Shown here piece by piece: positions 27,233-35,130 of a stretch of DNA of 48,370 bases. The notes beneath the pieces were generated by a model. The model ran no database searches. It saw only the letters and a list, made by a program, of their open reading frames with translations, and had not been told where the DNA came from. Source of the stretch: Pseudomonadota bacterium (GTDB lineage Bacteria > Pseudomonadota > Alphaproteobacteria > Rhodobacterales > Rhodobacteraceae); NCBI GenBank assembly GCA_020161655.1, contig JAIUPC010000023.1:80231-128600 (forward strand). The letters are read 5' to 3'. How positions within the stretch are numbered: the stretch's first letter is position 1; the number at the start of each line of letters is the position of its first letter. The position numbers and the translations under genes were made by a program.

Positions 27233-28513
27233 ATGAAGAAGACCCTGACCGCCCTCGCCCTCGCGCTTGCCGTGGCAAGCCCGGCGATGGCAGAACTCGT
27301 GGTGCCGAACATGAGCTATCGCACCGGACCCTATGCGCCGGGCGGCATTCCCTATGCCGACGGCTTCAACGACTATTTCACCCTGCTGAACGAACGCGAC
27401 GGCGGCATCGGCGGCGAAAAGGTCGTCACGCCGGAATGCGAGACCGCCTACAACACCGAGAAGGGCGTGGAATGCTACGAGGCGACCAAGGGCAGCGGCG
27501 CGCTGGTCTACAACCCCTTGTCGACCGGCATCACCTACCAGCTGATCCCGAAAGCGGTGGCCGACAAGATCCCGCTCTACACGCCGGGCTATGGCCGCAC
27601 CTCCTCGGCCAACGGCAAGGTGTTCGAATGGGTCTTCAACTACCCGGCGAACTACTGGGACGGCGCCTCGGTGGCGGTCAAGTACCTGCTTGAGCAGAAC
27701 GGCGGCGACCTCAACGGCAAGAAGATCGCGCTCGTCTACCACAACTCGGCCTATGGCAAGGAGCCGATCCGCACCCTGACGGAACTGTCGAAGAAGCATG
27801 GCTTCACGCTTGTCGAGGTGCCGGTCGACCATCCGGGGCAGGAGCAGAAGAGCCAGTGGCTGCAGATCCGCCGTGACAAGCCGGATTACGTGCTGATGTG
27901 GGGCTGGGGCGTGATGAATGCCGTGGCGATCCAGGAAGCCGCGAACATCAAGTTCCCGATGGAGAATTTCATCGGCATCTGGTGGTCGGGGTCGGAGAAC
28001 GACGTGCTGCCCGCCGGCGACGGCGCCAATGGCTACAAGTCGCTCGCCATGCACGGGACCGGGATGGACTATCAGGTCTATGACGACCTGAAGAAGTTCG
28101 TCTACGACGCCGGCAAATCCTCGGGCGCGGGCGATCAGGTCGGATCGGTGCTTTACTCCCGCGGCATGTATGCGGCGCTGGTGATCTCGGAGGCGATCCG
28201 CAAGGCGCAGGAACTGGCGGGGACGGCGCAGATCACCGCGGCACAGCTTCGCGACGGGTTCGAGGCGCTGGAGATCACCGAGGCGCGGATGGCCGAGCTT
28301 GGCCTGCCGAACTTCGGCCAGCCCTTCGCGGCCTCCTGCGCCGATCACGGCGGTCCGGGGGCGGCGCTTTTGCAGCAATGGGATGCGACGGCGAAGAAAT
28401 GGAGCCTCATCACCGGCTTCATCGCGCCGGATGACGAGGTTCTGAATCCGCTGGTGGCCGAGGATTCCGCCGCCTTCGCGGCCGAGAACAAGATCACCGA
28501 GCGCTGCAACTAA
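27233..28513 (+). CDS. Periplasmic substrate-binding protein of the Liv-type importer
   Basis: This 426-residue type I binding protein begins with a signal peptide (KKTLTALALALAVASPAMA) and reads SYRTGPYAPGGIPYADGFNDYF, the start of the ligand lobe. KKIALVYHNSAYGKEP and KPDYVLMWGWGVMNAVAIQEA are segments of the Peripla_BP_6 family. It is larger than LivJ/LivK for leucine, and the SYRTGPYAPGG start is typical of proteins encoded beside acyl-CoA ligases, suggesting an organic-acid ligand. ATG 27233 follows GGGAGGAG. A strong stem-loop after the stop (28531-28553) may stabilise its message. Confidence 0.9.
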   Translation: MKKTLTALALALAVASPAMAELVVPNMSYRTGPYAPGGIPYADGFNDYFTLLNERDGGIGGEKVVTPECETAYNTEKGVECYEATKGSGALVYNPLSTGITYQLIPKAVADKIPLYTPGYGRTSSANGKVFEWVFNYPANYWDGASVAVKYLLEQNGGDLNGKKIALVYHNSAYGKEPIRTLTELSKKHGFTLVEVPVDHPGQEQKSQWLQIRRDKPDYVLMWGWGVMNAVAIQEAANIKFPMENFIGIWWSGSENDVLPAGDGANGYKSLAMHGTGMDYQVYDDLKKFVYDAGKSSGAGDQVGSVLYSRGMYAALVISEAIRKAQELAGTAQITAAQLRDGFEALEITEARMAELGLPNFGQPFAASCADHGGPGAALLQQWDATAKKWSLITGFIAPDDEVLNPLVAEDSAAFAAENKITERCN

Positions 28514-28530
28514 GCGGCATGCACAAACCT

Positions 28531-28553
28531 CCCCGGCCCGAGCAGGGCCGGGG
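28531..28553 (+). promoter_or_regulatory. GC-rich stem-loop between the binding-protein and livF genes
   Basis: CCCCGGCCC (28531-28539) pairs perfectly with GGGCCGGGG (28545-28553) around GAGCA. No T-tract follows, so this is more likely an mRNA-stability element or a processing block behind the highly used binding-protein gene than a terminator. Confidence 0.6.
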
Positions 28554-28586
28554 TCAACTGGATCAATCACTACACCGGGGGACGCC

Positions 28587-29408
28587 ATGCTCGATGCCGG
28601 CAAGACCGAGACCCTTCTAGAGGTCAACAACATCGAGGTGATCTACAATCACGTGATCCTCGTCCTGAAGGGTGTCAGCCTTTCGGTGCCGAAGGGCGGC
28701 ATCACAGCACTTCTGGGCGGCAATGGTGCGGGCAAGACCACGACACTAAAGGCTATTTCCAACCTTCTGAAATCCGAGAGAGGCGAGGTCACCAAGGGCA
28801 GCATCCTTTACCGGGGCGCCCGCGTGCAGGACATGTCGCCGGCGGACCTGGTGCGGATGGGGGTCATCCAGGTGATGGAGGGGCGGCATTGCTTCGGCCA
28901 TCTCACCGTCGAGGACAACCTTCTGACCGGCGCCTATACCCGGAAAGACGGCAGCGCGGCGGTCGCCCGCGATCTTGAGATGGTCTATGCCTATTTCCCC
29001 CGCCTCAAGGAGCGCCGCAAATCGCAGGCCGGCTATACCTCGGGCGGCGAGCAGCAGATGGTCGCCATCGGGCGGGCGCTGATGTCGCGGCCCGAGACGA
29101 TCCTTCTCGATGAGCCGTCGATGGGCCTGGCACCACAGCTCGTCGAGCAGATCTTCGAGATCGTGAAGGCGGTGAACGAGAAGGAGGGCGTGACCTTCCT
29201 TCTGGCCGAGCAGAACACCAACGTGGCGCTGCGCTATGCCCATTACGGCTACATCCTGGAATCCGGGCGCGTGGTGATGGACGGGCCGGCAAAGGATCTG
29301 CGCGAGAACCCGGATGTGAAGGAGTTCTATCTCGGCATGTCGGACGAGGGCCGCAAGTCGTTCCGCGACGTGCGGAGCTATCGCCGCCGCAAGCGGTGGC
29401 TCGCATGA
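28587..29408 (+). CDS. livF: Branched-chain-type ABC importer ATPase LivF
   Basis: This 273-residue ATPase partners LivG. Walker A is GGNGAGKTTT (near residues 46-55), the signature YTSGGEQQMVAIGRALM, and Walker B TILLDEPSMGLAP. The H-loop region reads LLAEQNTNVALRYAHYGY. The insert SERGEVTKGSILYRGARVQ is common in LivF proteins beside acyl-CoA ligases. Its stop overlaps the start of the PaaK-like gene (ATGA), so the two are translated together. Confidence 0.93.
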   Translation: MLDAGKTETLLEVNNIEVIYNHVILVLKGVSLSVPKGGITALLGGNGAGKTTTLKAISNLLKSERGEVTKGSILYRGARVQDMSPADLVRMGVIQVMEGRHCFGHLTVEDNLLTGAYTRKDGSAAVARDLEMVYAYFPRLKERRKSQAGYTSGGEQQMVAIGRALMSRPETILLDEPSMGLAPQLVEQIFEIVKAVNEKEGVTFLLAEQNTNVALRYAHYGYILESGRVVMDGPAKDLRENPDVKEFYLGMSDEGRKSFRDVRSYRRRKRWLA

Positions 29409-30592
29409 TGAAGGATGGCAAGGTGCGTTACTTTGACGACCAGGAAACCCGCTCCGCCGACCAGCGAGCGGCCGAGCATTTGCAGGCCCTGAACGGCCAG
29501 TTGCAGCGGAACGGCGTGGCGGCAATCGGTGATCTTGCGGGGCTGGCCGGGCTGCCGGTGCTGCGCAAGTCCGACCTTTCGGCGCGGCAGATGGCGAACC
29601 CGCCCTTCGGCGGGCTGCCGGTCAGGAACCTTGTCCATGTCTTCCAGTCGCCGGGGCCGATCTATGAGCCGGGGGGCAACAGCCTCGACTGGTGGCGGAT
29701 GGGGCGGTTCCTTCATGCCTGCGGCATCGGCAAGGGCGACATCGTGCAGAACTGCTTCGGCTATCACCTGACCCCGGCGGGGATGATCTTCGAGAATGGC
29801 GCGCGGGCGGTCGGGGCCGTTGTCCTGCCCGCCGGGACCGGCCAGACCGACCTGCAGGTGCGCGCGGCGGCGGATGTGGGCACGACGGCCTATGCCGGGA
29901 CGCCGGATTACCTGAAGGTGATCCTCGACCGCGCCGAGGAGATGGGGGTGAAGCTGAAGATCACCCGCGCGGCGGTGGGGGGCGGCGCCCTTTTTCCGTC
30001 CTTGCGCAAGGAATACGCCGACCGGGCCATCCTTTGCCTGCAATGCTATGCGACGGCGGACCTTGGCAACATCGCCTATGAAAGCCCGGCGATGGAGGGG
30101 ATGATCGTCGACGAGGGCGTGGTCGTGGAGATCGTCCGCCCCGGCACCGGCGATCCGGTCCCTGATGGCGAGGTCGGCGAAGTGGTGGTGACGACGCTGA
30201 ACCCCGACTATCCGCTGATCCGCTTCGCGACCGGCGATCTTTCCGCCGTGATGTCGGGGCCAAGCCCCTGCGGGCGGACCAACACGCGCATCCGTGGCTG
30301 GCTGGGTCGCGCCGACCAGACGACGAAGATCAAGGGCATGTTCGTGCGCCCCGAACAGGTGGCCGACCTTGTTGCCCGTCATGCCGAGGTGGCGCGCGCC
30401 CGGGTCATCGCCACCCGCGAGGGCGAGATGGATGCGATGACGGTGATGATCGAAACCAGCGGCGCGGACAGCCGCGCCTATGAGAAGTCGGTCATGGACG
30501 TGTTGAAGCTGCGCGGGCGGATCGAGATCGTGGCGAAAGGCTCTCTTCCGAACGACGGCAAGGTGATCGAGGATCGCCGCGTCTATGACTGA
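29405..30592 (+). CDS. PaaK-like (phenylacetate-CoA ligase family) protein with degenerate P-loop
   Basis: This 395-residue protein resembles phenylacetate-CoA ligase in its middle and end: NTRIRGWLGRADQTTKIKGMFVRPEQV (C-terminal hinge and strand), and the terminal lysine in LPNDGKVIEDRR. In PaaK the phosphate loop reads SSGTTGKP; here the aligned stretch is QSPGPIYEPGG (81-91), without the Ser-Gly-Thr-Thr-Gly-Lys core. Either the site has evolved a new way to bind ATP or the protein is not a normal ligase. It is shorter than PaaK (about 430 residues). The first of two adjacent ATG codons overlaps the livF stop. Confidence 0.8.
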   Translation: MMKDGKVRYFDDQETRSADQRAAEHLQALNGQLQRNGVAAIGDLAGLAGLPVLRKSDLSARQMANPPFGGLPVRNLVHVFQSPGPIYEPGGNSLDWWRMGRFLHACGIGKGDIVQNCFGYHLTPAGMIFENGARAVGAVVLPAGTGQTDLQVRAAADVGTTAYAGTPDYLKVILDRAEEMGVKLKITRAAVGGGALFPSLRKEYADRAILCLQCYATADLGNIAYESPAMEGMIVDEGVVVEIVRPGTGDPVPDGEVGEVVVTTLNPDYPLIRFATGDLSAVMSGPSPCGRTNTRIRGWLGRADQTTKIKGMFVRPEQVADLVARHAEVARARVIATREGEMDAMTVMIETSGADSRAYEKSVMDVLKLRGRIEIVAKGSLPNDGKVIEDRRVYD

Positions 30593-30635
30593 CATGCCGG
30601 CTGACGGGGCGGCGATCTCCGATAAAAAGAATCGG

Positions 30636-30665
30636 AATTGACTTTCCTGAGGGAAATTGTCAATT
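30636..30665. promoter_or_regulatory. Inverted repeat upstream of bfd-bfr, candidate iron-responsive site
   Basis: AATTGAC (30636-30642) and GTCAATT (30659-30665) are perfect inverted arms, and the inner TTTCC/GGAAA also pair. This AT-rich symmetry sits 51 bases upstream of the bfd start in otherwise GC-rich DNA. Iron storage genes in alphaproteobacteria are controlled by Irr, Fur or IscR/RirA-type regulators. I cannot say which would bind, and the TTGACT inside it might also be a -35 box. Confidence 0.5.
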
Positions 30666-30716
30666 GGCCCGGTGGCGGCATCGGGCCGCCGGACCTTGCT
30701 GACCGGGCCTTGCCGC

Positions 30717-30962
30717 ATGATCGTCTGTCATTGCATGGAAATCAGGGATAGCGACATCCGCGCCGCCGTGGACTGGATGCGCGCGTCTGACCCCGAGACG
30801 ATCATCACGCCGGGCAAGATCTACCGCGCGCTCGGCAAACGCGCCGATTGCGGTAGTTGCCTGCCGTTGTTCATGGACATCATGGCCGGTTGCGGTAGCC
30901 TTCAGGTACCCGCCGCCCTGCAGAATCTAAAGGGCGGGCAAGCGAGGAGGATTTTGCGATGA
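30717..30962 (+). CDS. bfd: Bacterioferritin-associated ferredoxin Bfd
   Basis: This 81-residue protein has Cys4, Cys6, Cys45 and Cys48 (CHC and CGSC), the four ligands of the Bfd [2Fe-2S] cluster. Bfd passes electrons to bacterioferritin to release stored iron. It is somewhat longer than the E. coli protein (64 residues), with a C-terminal tail rich in basic residues. The stop overlaps the bfr start (ATGA), so the two are made together. ATG 30717 has no strong binding site; no better start was seen. A symmetric AT-rich element precedes it. Confidence 0.92.
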   Translation: MIVCHCMEIRDSDIRAAVDWMRASDPETIITPGKIYRALGKRADCGSCLPLFMDIMAGCGSLQVPAALQNLKGGQARRILR

Positions 30963-31444
30963 AGGGTGACAAGAAGGTCATCGATTACCTCAATGCGGCG
31001 CTCCGGTCGGAACTGACCGCGGTGAGCCAGTATTGGCTGCATTACCGGCTGCAGGAAAACTGGGGCCTCGGCAGGCTCGCCGACAAGTCGCGCGCGGAAA
31101 GCATCGAGGAGATGCACCACGCCGACCGGCTGATCGACCGGATCATCTTCCTTGAAGGCCACCCCAACCTGCAAAAGCTCGACCCCCTGAAGATCGGCGA
31201 GTCGGTGAAGGAATCGCTTGAGGCCGACCTCGCGGCGGAGCATGGCGCGCGGACACTTTACATCGAGGCGCGCAACCATTGCGACAAGGTCGGCGACTAT
31301 GTCTCGAAGAACCTTTTCGAGGCGTTGATCGCCGATGAGGAAGGCCATATCGACTTTCTTGAGACCCAGATCGAGCTGCATGGCCGCCTTGGCGCCGAAG
31401 GTTATGCGCTGTTGCAAGCCAAGCCCGCGAACGAGGCGGAATAG
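30959..31444 (+). CDS. bfr: Bacterioferritin
   Basis: This 161-residue protein assembles into a 24-subunit haem-containing cage that stores iron as ferric mineral. The ferroxidase ligands fall at the same positions as in E. coli Bfr: Glu18, Glu51, His54, Glu94, Glu127 and His130, and Met52 is the haem ligand. Thus both the dinuclear and haem sites are intact. GAGGAGG about seven bases before the ATG is a strong binding site. It ends directly against the convergent Lrp-type gene with no base between the two stop codons. Confidence 0.97.
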   Translation: MKGDKKVIDYLNAALRSELTAVSQYWLHYRLQENWGLGRLADKSRAESIEEMHHADRLIDRIIFLEGHPNLQKLDPLKIGESVKESLEADLAAEHGARTLYIEARNHCDKVGDYVSKNLFEALIADEEGHIDFLETQIELHGRLGAEGYALLQAKPANEAE

Positions 31445-31903
31445 TCAGGCGGGAAGGTCGATCCCGCGTTCGTCCTTCAGGGTCTTCAGCACAAGCTCCG
31501 ACCGCACCTGCGCCACTTGCGGGTGCGGCAGAAGGTCTTTGTGGATGAAGTCGGAGAACGCCTCTAGATCGCGGACGCGGATGTCGAGGACGTAATCGGC
31601 ATCGCCGGAGACGGAGAAGGCGGAGCGGACCTCGGGCTGGGCGGCGACGAAATGGGCGAAGGTGTTTTCCTTCTCTTGCCCGTGGCTGCGCAGGTTCACG
31701 CGGACGATGGCCCGCAGGCCGTAGCCGAGTTTTTGTGCGCTGAGCCGGGCGGAATAGCCTTCGATGATCCCCGCTTCCTCCAGCGCCATGCGTCTGCGGG
31801 ATATTTGCGAGGGCGAGAGGTTCACGACCTCGGCCAGCGCGGCGTTGGTCATGGCGCCGTCACGCTGCAGGGCGGCGAGAATTGCAAGATCGAATCCATC
31901 CAT
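31445..31903 (-). CDS. Lrp/AsnC-family transcriptional regulator
   Basis: This 152-residue regulator has the N-terminal helix-turn-helix (LAILAALQRDGAMTNAALAEVVNLSPSQISRRRMALEEAGII) and the C-terminal RAM effector domain (ending SELVLKTLKDERGIDLP). Lrp-type proteins sense amino acids or their products. It is transcribed divergently from hpd (139-base gap), so it probably controls tyrosine breakdown genes. The ATG at 31903 gives MDGFDLAIL, the common Lrp opening; ATG 31918 would add five residues. Neither has a good binding site. Confidence 0.9.
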   Translation of the reverse strand: MDGFDLAILAALQRDGAMTNAALAEVVNLSPSQISRRRMALEEAGIIEGYSARLSAQKLGYGLRAIVRVNLRSHGQEKENTFAHFVAAQPEVRSAFSVSGDADYVLDIRVRDLEAFSDFIHKDLLPHPQVAQVRSELVLKTLKDERGIDLPA

Positions 31904-31944
31904 GCGCGGATCGTGCATCAGATGGCGTTGAGGTGCAATCAACG

Positions 31945-31970
31945 TGTGCCGTGGCGGCGCAATCGGCACA
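31945..31970. promoter_or_regulatory. Candidate operator between the Lrp-type gene and hpd
   Basis: TGTGCCG (31945-31951) and CGGCACA (31964-31970) form a perfect inverted pair 12 bases apart in the divergent gap. GCAATC occurs twice nearby (31935 and 31959). Lrp-type dimers bind such spaced half sites, so this is a plausible site; it is an inference. Confidence 0.35.
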
Positions 31971-32042
31971 GAATGCATCCTTCGTGCGGGACTTTTCAGC
32001 GATACTGACAGGGACAGGACGCGATGAGAGGAGCTTTGCGCA

Positions 32043-33152
32043 ATGGGACCCTTCCCGCATGACGGCCCGAAGGCCACGATCAGCGAAAAGAACCCGGCCG
32101 GAACGGATGGATTCGAGTTCGTGGAATTCGCCCACCCGGAGCCGGAGGTTCTCGACCGCGTGTTCCGCCAGATGGGCTTCGTCCCGGTGGCGAAGCACAA
32201 GGCGAAGGCCATCACGCTCTACCGGCAGGGCGACGTCACCTATCTGCTGAACGCCGAACCAAAAAGCCATGCGGCGGAGTTCGTCGCCGAGCATGGCCCC
32301 TGCGCCCCGGCGATGGCCTGGCGGGTTGTCGATGCGAAGGTTGCGCTGAGGCGTGCGCTTGACCTTGGCGCCACGGAATACACCGGGCCGGGCAAGTCGC
32401 TGGACGTGCCGGCGGTCGTGGGCATCGGCGGATCGCTTCTCTATTTCGTCGATACCTATGGCGAGAAGGGCAGCGCCTATTCGGCCGAATATGACTGGCT
32501 TGGCGAGGCTGATCCGCGGCCCGAGGGCTTTGGTTTCTACTACCTCGACCACCTGACCCATAACGTGATCCGGGGCAACATGGACACGTGGTACAAGTTC
32601 TACCACGACACGTTCAATTTCCGCGAAATCCGCTTCTTCGACATTCAGGGCAAGCAGACCGGCCTCGTGAGCCGGGCGCTGACCTCCCCGGACGGCAAGA
32701 TCCGGATTCCGATCAACGAATCGACCGACGACAAGAGCCAGATCGAGGAATACATCCGCCGCTACAAGGGCGAGGGCATCCAGCATATCGCCGTCGCCTC
32801 GGAAGATATCTACGGCGCCACCGACCGGATCGCCGATGCCGGGATGAAGTTCATGCCCGGCCCGCCGGCGACTTATTACGAAATGTCGCGCGACCGTGTG
32901 CATGGCCATGACGAGCCGATCGAGCGGATGAAGAAATACGGCATCCTGATCGACGGCGAAGGTGTGGTCGGCGGCGGGGAGACGCGCATCCTCCTGCAGA
33001 TCTTCTCCAAGACGGTGATCGGGCCGATCTTCTTCGAGTTCATCCAGAGGAAGGGCGACGACGGTTTCGGCGAGGGCAATTTCCGCGCGCTCTTCGAATC
33101 GATCGAGGAAGACCAGATCCGGCGCGGCGTGTTGAAGCCCGACGCGGCCTGA
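32043..33152 (+). CDS. hpd: 4-Hydroxyphenylpyruvate dioxygenase
   Basis: This 369-residue non-haem iron enzyme converts 4-hydroxyphenylpyruvate to homogentisate in tyrosine breakdown. The three iron ligands are His170 (LDHLTHN), His248 (IQHIA) and Glu332 (FFEFIQRKGDDGFGEGNF), the last in the diagnostic HPPD ending. The C-terminal half carries the conserved QIEEYIRRYKGEGIQHIA. Length is normal. AGAGGAG precedes the ATG at 32043 by about ten bases. The homogentisate pathway genes are not in the window. The divergent Lrp-type regulator is its likely controller. Confidence 0.97.
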   Translation: MGPFPHDGPKATISEKNPAGTDGFEFVEFAHPEPEVLDRVFRQMGFVPVAKHKAKAITLYRQGDVTYLLNAEPKSHAAEFVAEHGPCAPAMAWRVVDAKVALRRALDLGATEYTGPGKSLDVPAVVGIGGSLLYFVDTYGEKGSAYSAEYDWLGEADPRPEGFGFYYLDHLTHNVIRGNMDTWYKFYHDTFNFREIRFFDIQGKQTGLVSRALTSPDGKIRIPINESTDDKSQIEEYIRRYKGEGIQHIAVASEDIYGATDRIADAGMKFMPGPPATYYEMSRDRVHGHDEPIERMKKYGILIDGEGVVGGGETRILLQIFSKTVIGPIFFEFIQRKGDDGFGEGNFRALFESIEEDQIRRGVLKPDAA

Positions 33153-33228
33153 GGGCGGGGAACTGTCCGTGATCGCATAACGTTACCTTCCCGGCTAGGC
33201 TCATACGAGTCTGTTGGGGAGGTGAAGG

Positions 33229-34866
33229 ATGTCGCGTCTGTCACTCATCGCCGTTGCGGCGGTGCTTGCCGGTCCGGCCGGCGCGCAGAATGTCGCGCTG
33301 GTGATCGGCAACGAGAATTACCGTCACGGGCCGGATATCGGCGGCGCGGCGGATGCGCTTGATGCGGCGAGTGCCTTGGAAGGCGTGGGGCTTGTCGTCG
33401 AGAAAGGCGCCGATCTTTCCACTGAAGCGATGCGGAGCCTTCTGCGCGGCTACTATGCCCAGACGCAAAGGCCGGGGCGGAGCGTAATCCTTCTCTCCGG
33501 GCAGTTCGTGTCGCACGGGGCGGAGACCTGGCTGCTTGGCACCGAGGCGAATGCGCCCGGCCTGCCGGATGCCGACCTTGCCGGGTTGCCTTTGGGCACA
33601 GTCCTTGAAATGGCGGCAGAGCGGCCGGGCGGGGCCATCGTGCTTCTGGGTGACGAAGAGGAAGAGCCGTCGCTGGGGCGGGGGCTGATCGCCGGGATCG
33701 GTGAGGTTGCCGTGCCGCAGGGGGTGACGCTGATATCCGGCGACGCGGGCGATGTCGCCGCCTTTGCCGCCGATGTGCTGACAAAGCCGGGGCAGAGTGC
33801 GGCGGAGATTGCGGCACAGGCGGGCGACCTCAGGATCAGGGGTTATCTCGGTGCGCTGACGCCGTTCCTGCCGGAAACCGCCGCGCCGCCCCCGGTTCAG
33901 AGCGGCGGCAATGACGCCCTGGCGGCGGAACTGGCGGAGCGGGAACTATGGGACACGACCCGCAGCATCGACACGGCGAAGGGCTACGAGTCTTATCTTC
34001 GGCGCTATCCGGACGGGCTTTTCGCCGATGCGGCGCGGAAGGCGATTGCGGCGAAGAATGATCCCTCGGCGCGGGCCAAGGCCGAGGAGGATGCGCTTGC
34101 GCTCAGCCGCGACCAGCGGCGGCAGATCCAGCGCGATCTTTCGATCCTCGACATCAATCCGCGCGGTCTTGACGGGCTATTCGGGCCGGGGTCGCGCACC
34201 GCCATCGCCACCTGGCAGAAGCGCAACGACTATCCCGCGACCGGTTTCATCACCGGGCGGCAGATGGCGGCGTTGGCGGCGCAAGCCGAACGGCGCGCGG
34301 CAGAGCTTGAGGCCGAGGCAGCGAAGCGGCAGGCGGATCAGGAACGGCAGGACCGGCTTTACTGGGAACAGACCGGCAAGGCCGGGGATGAGGCGGGCCT
34401 GCGCGCTTATCTCAAGCGCTATCCGGACGGGCTTTTCGCCGAGCTGGCGCAGGAGCGGCTGAAGGTCTTCGACGACCAGCGGAAGGAAGAGGCAGCGGCG
34501 GCGGACCGGGCGGCCTGGGACCGGGCGCTCAGGATGAACACGCCGGCAGCGTTCCGCGAATATCTCGCCGCCTATCCGAAGGGCGCCTTTGCCGATGACG
34601 CGCGGCAGATTCTTGATGACCTTGGCGCCTCGGAGGAAGATCAGGTGGCGAAACAGGCCGAGGATGCTTTGGGCCTCAACGCCGGGTTCCGGCGGATGAT
34701 CGAGGAACGGCTGGCGGCGCTTGGGCTGAAGCCGGGGCAGATCGACGGCACCTTCGATGCCGACACCCGCCGCGCGATCCGGCGCTATCAGGCGGCGCGC
34801 AACCTGCCGGTCAGTGGTTACCTCAACCAGCAGACGGTGGCGCGGCTTCTGGTCGATTCGATCTGA
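33229..34866 (+). CDS. Exported caspase-like protein with two peptidoglycan-binding domains; dyad absent
   Basis: This 545-residue protein starts with a signal peptide (to about residue 20) and then NVALVIGNENYRHG, the opening of the caspase/metacaspase fold. Usual members have a His in a SGHG motif and a Cys in DACR. Here the first reads LLSGQFVSHG (89-97) and the second IVLLGDEEEEP (137-147), so both catalytic residues appear missing. The rest has three similar W-x4-(YLxRYPxGLFA) repeats (near 248, 376 and 430) and two PG_binding_1 domains (about 290-345 and 480-540). A coiled coil rich in Ala/Glu lies near 348-368. It is likely a periplasmic, cell-wall-associated structural or regulatory protein. 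Confidence 0.8.
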   Translation: MSRLSLIAVAAVLAGPAGAQNVALVIGNENYRHGPDIGGAADALDAASALEGVGLVVEKGADLSTEAMRSLLRGYYAQTQRPGRSVILLSGQFVSHGAETWLLGTEANAPGLPDADLAGLPLGTVLEMAAERPGGAIVLLGDEEEEPSLGRGLIAGIGEVAVPQGVTLISGDAGDVAAFAADVLTKPGQSAAEIAAQAGDLRIRGYLGALTPFLPETAAPPPVQSGGNDALAAELAERELWDTTRSIDTAKGYESYLRRYPDGLFADAARKAIAAKNDPSARAKAEEDALALSRDQRRQIQRDLSILDINPRGLDGLFGPGSRTAIATWQKRNDYPATGFITGRQMAALAAQAERRAAELEAEAAKRQADQERQDRLYWEQTGKAGDEAGLRAYLKRYPDGLFAELAQERLKVFDDQRKEEAAAADRAAWDRALRMNTPAAFREYLAAYPKGAFADDARQILDDLGASEEDQVAKQAEDALGLNAGFRRMIEERLAALGLKPGQIDGTFDADTRRAIRRYQAARNLPVSGYLNQQTVARLLVDSI

Positions 34867-34888
34867 CCGAGGCCCCGGAAAAGACGAA

Positions 34889-34913
34889 GGCCGCCGGATT
34901 CCCGGCGGCCTTT
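34889..34913 (+). terminator. Terminator after the caspase-like gene
   Basis: GGCCGCCGG (34889-34897), loop ATTC and CCGGCGGCC (34902-34910) make a perfect 9-bp stem followed by TTT. It could also serve rpmJ on the other strand. Confidence 0.85.
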
Positions 34914-34934
34914 CGCATTCGGTATGCCCGAAGC

Positions 34935-35060
34935 TCAGCCCTGGCGGGCTTTGAAGCGGCGCTGCGTCTTGTTGATAACATAGACACGGCCCTTGCGGCG
35001 CACGACCTGACAGTCGCGATGGCGCAACTTCAGCGAGCGGAGCGAGTTCTTGACCTTCAT
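34935..35060 (-). CDS. rpmJ: 50S ribosomal protein L36 (bL36)
   Basis: This 41-residue ribosomal protein reads [18 protein letters not shown] and so on, ending [12 protein letters not shown]. The pattern [10 protein letters not shown]...[25 protein letters not shown] is that of alphaproteobacterial bL36 of the shorter, zinc-free type (one Cys). An AGGAGAAG binding site lies six bases before the ATG at 35060. It is transcribed away from the tRNA-Val gene and its stop lies 22 bases from a terminator. The gene is too short for ordinary ORF length cut-offs, but the sequence leaves little doubt. Confidence 0.95.
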   Translation of the reverse strand: MKVKNSLRSLKLRHRDCQVVRRKGRVYVINKTQRRFKARQG

Positions 35061-35104
35061 CGGTCTTCTCCTATTCGCGGCGCGCGTCGCGCCTGGTGAA
35101 ACAC

Positions 35105-35128
35105 AAAATCGCCCCCGAATCGGGGGCG
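35105..35128 (-). terminator. Terminator after tRNA-Val
   Basis: On the minus strand CGCCCCCG and CGGGGGCG (35110-35117 and 35121-35128) pair around a three-base loop, followed by ATTTT. It lies between the tRNA and rpmJ and ends the tRNA transcript. Confidence 0.85.
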
Positions 35129-35130
35129 GA

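Noticed and set aside
25729-28633. Long minus-strand open frames opposite livH, livM and the binding-protein gene
   Set aside because: Low-complexity charged sequence opposite well-supported transporter genes; no ribosome binding site or family match.
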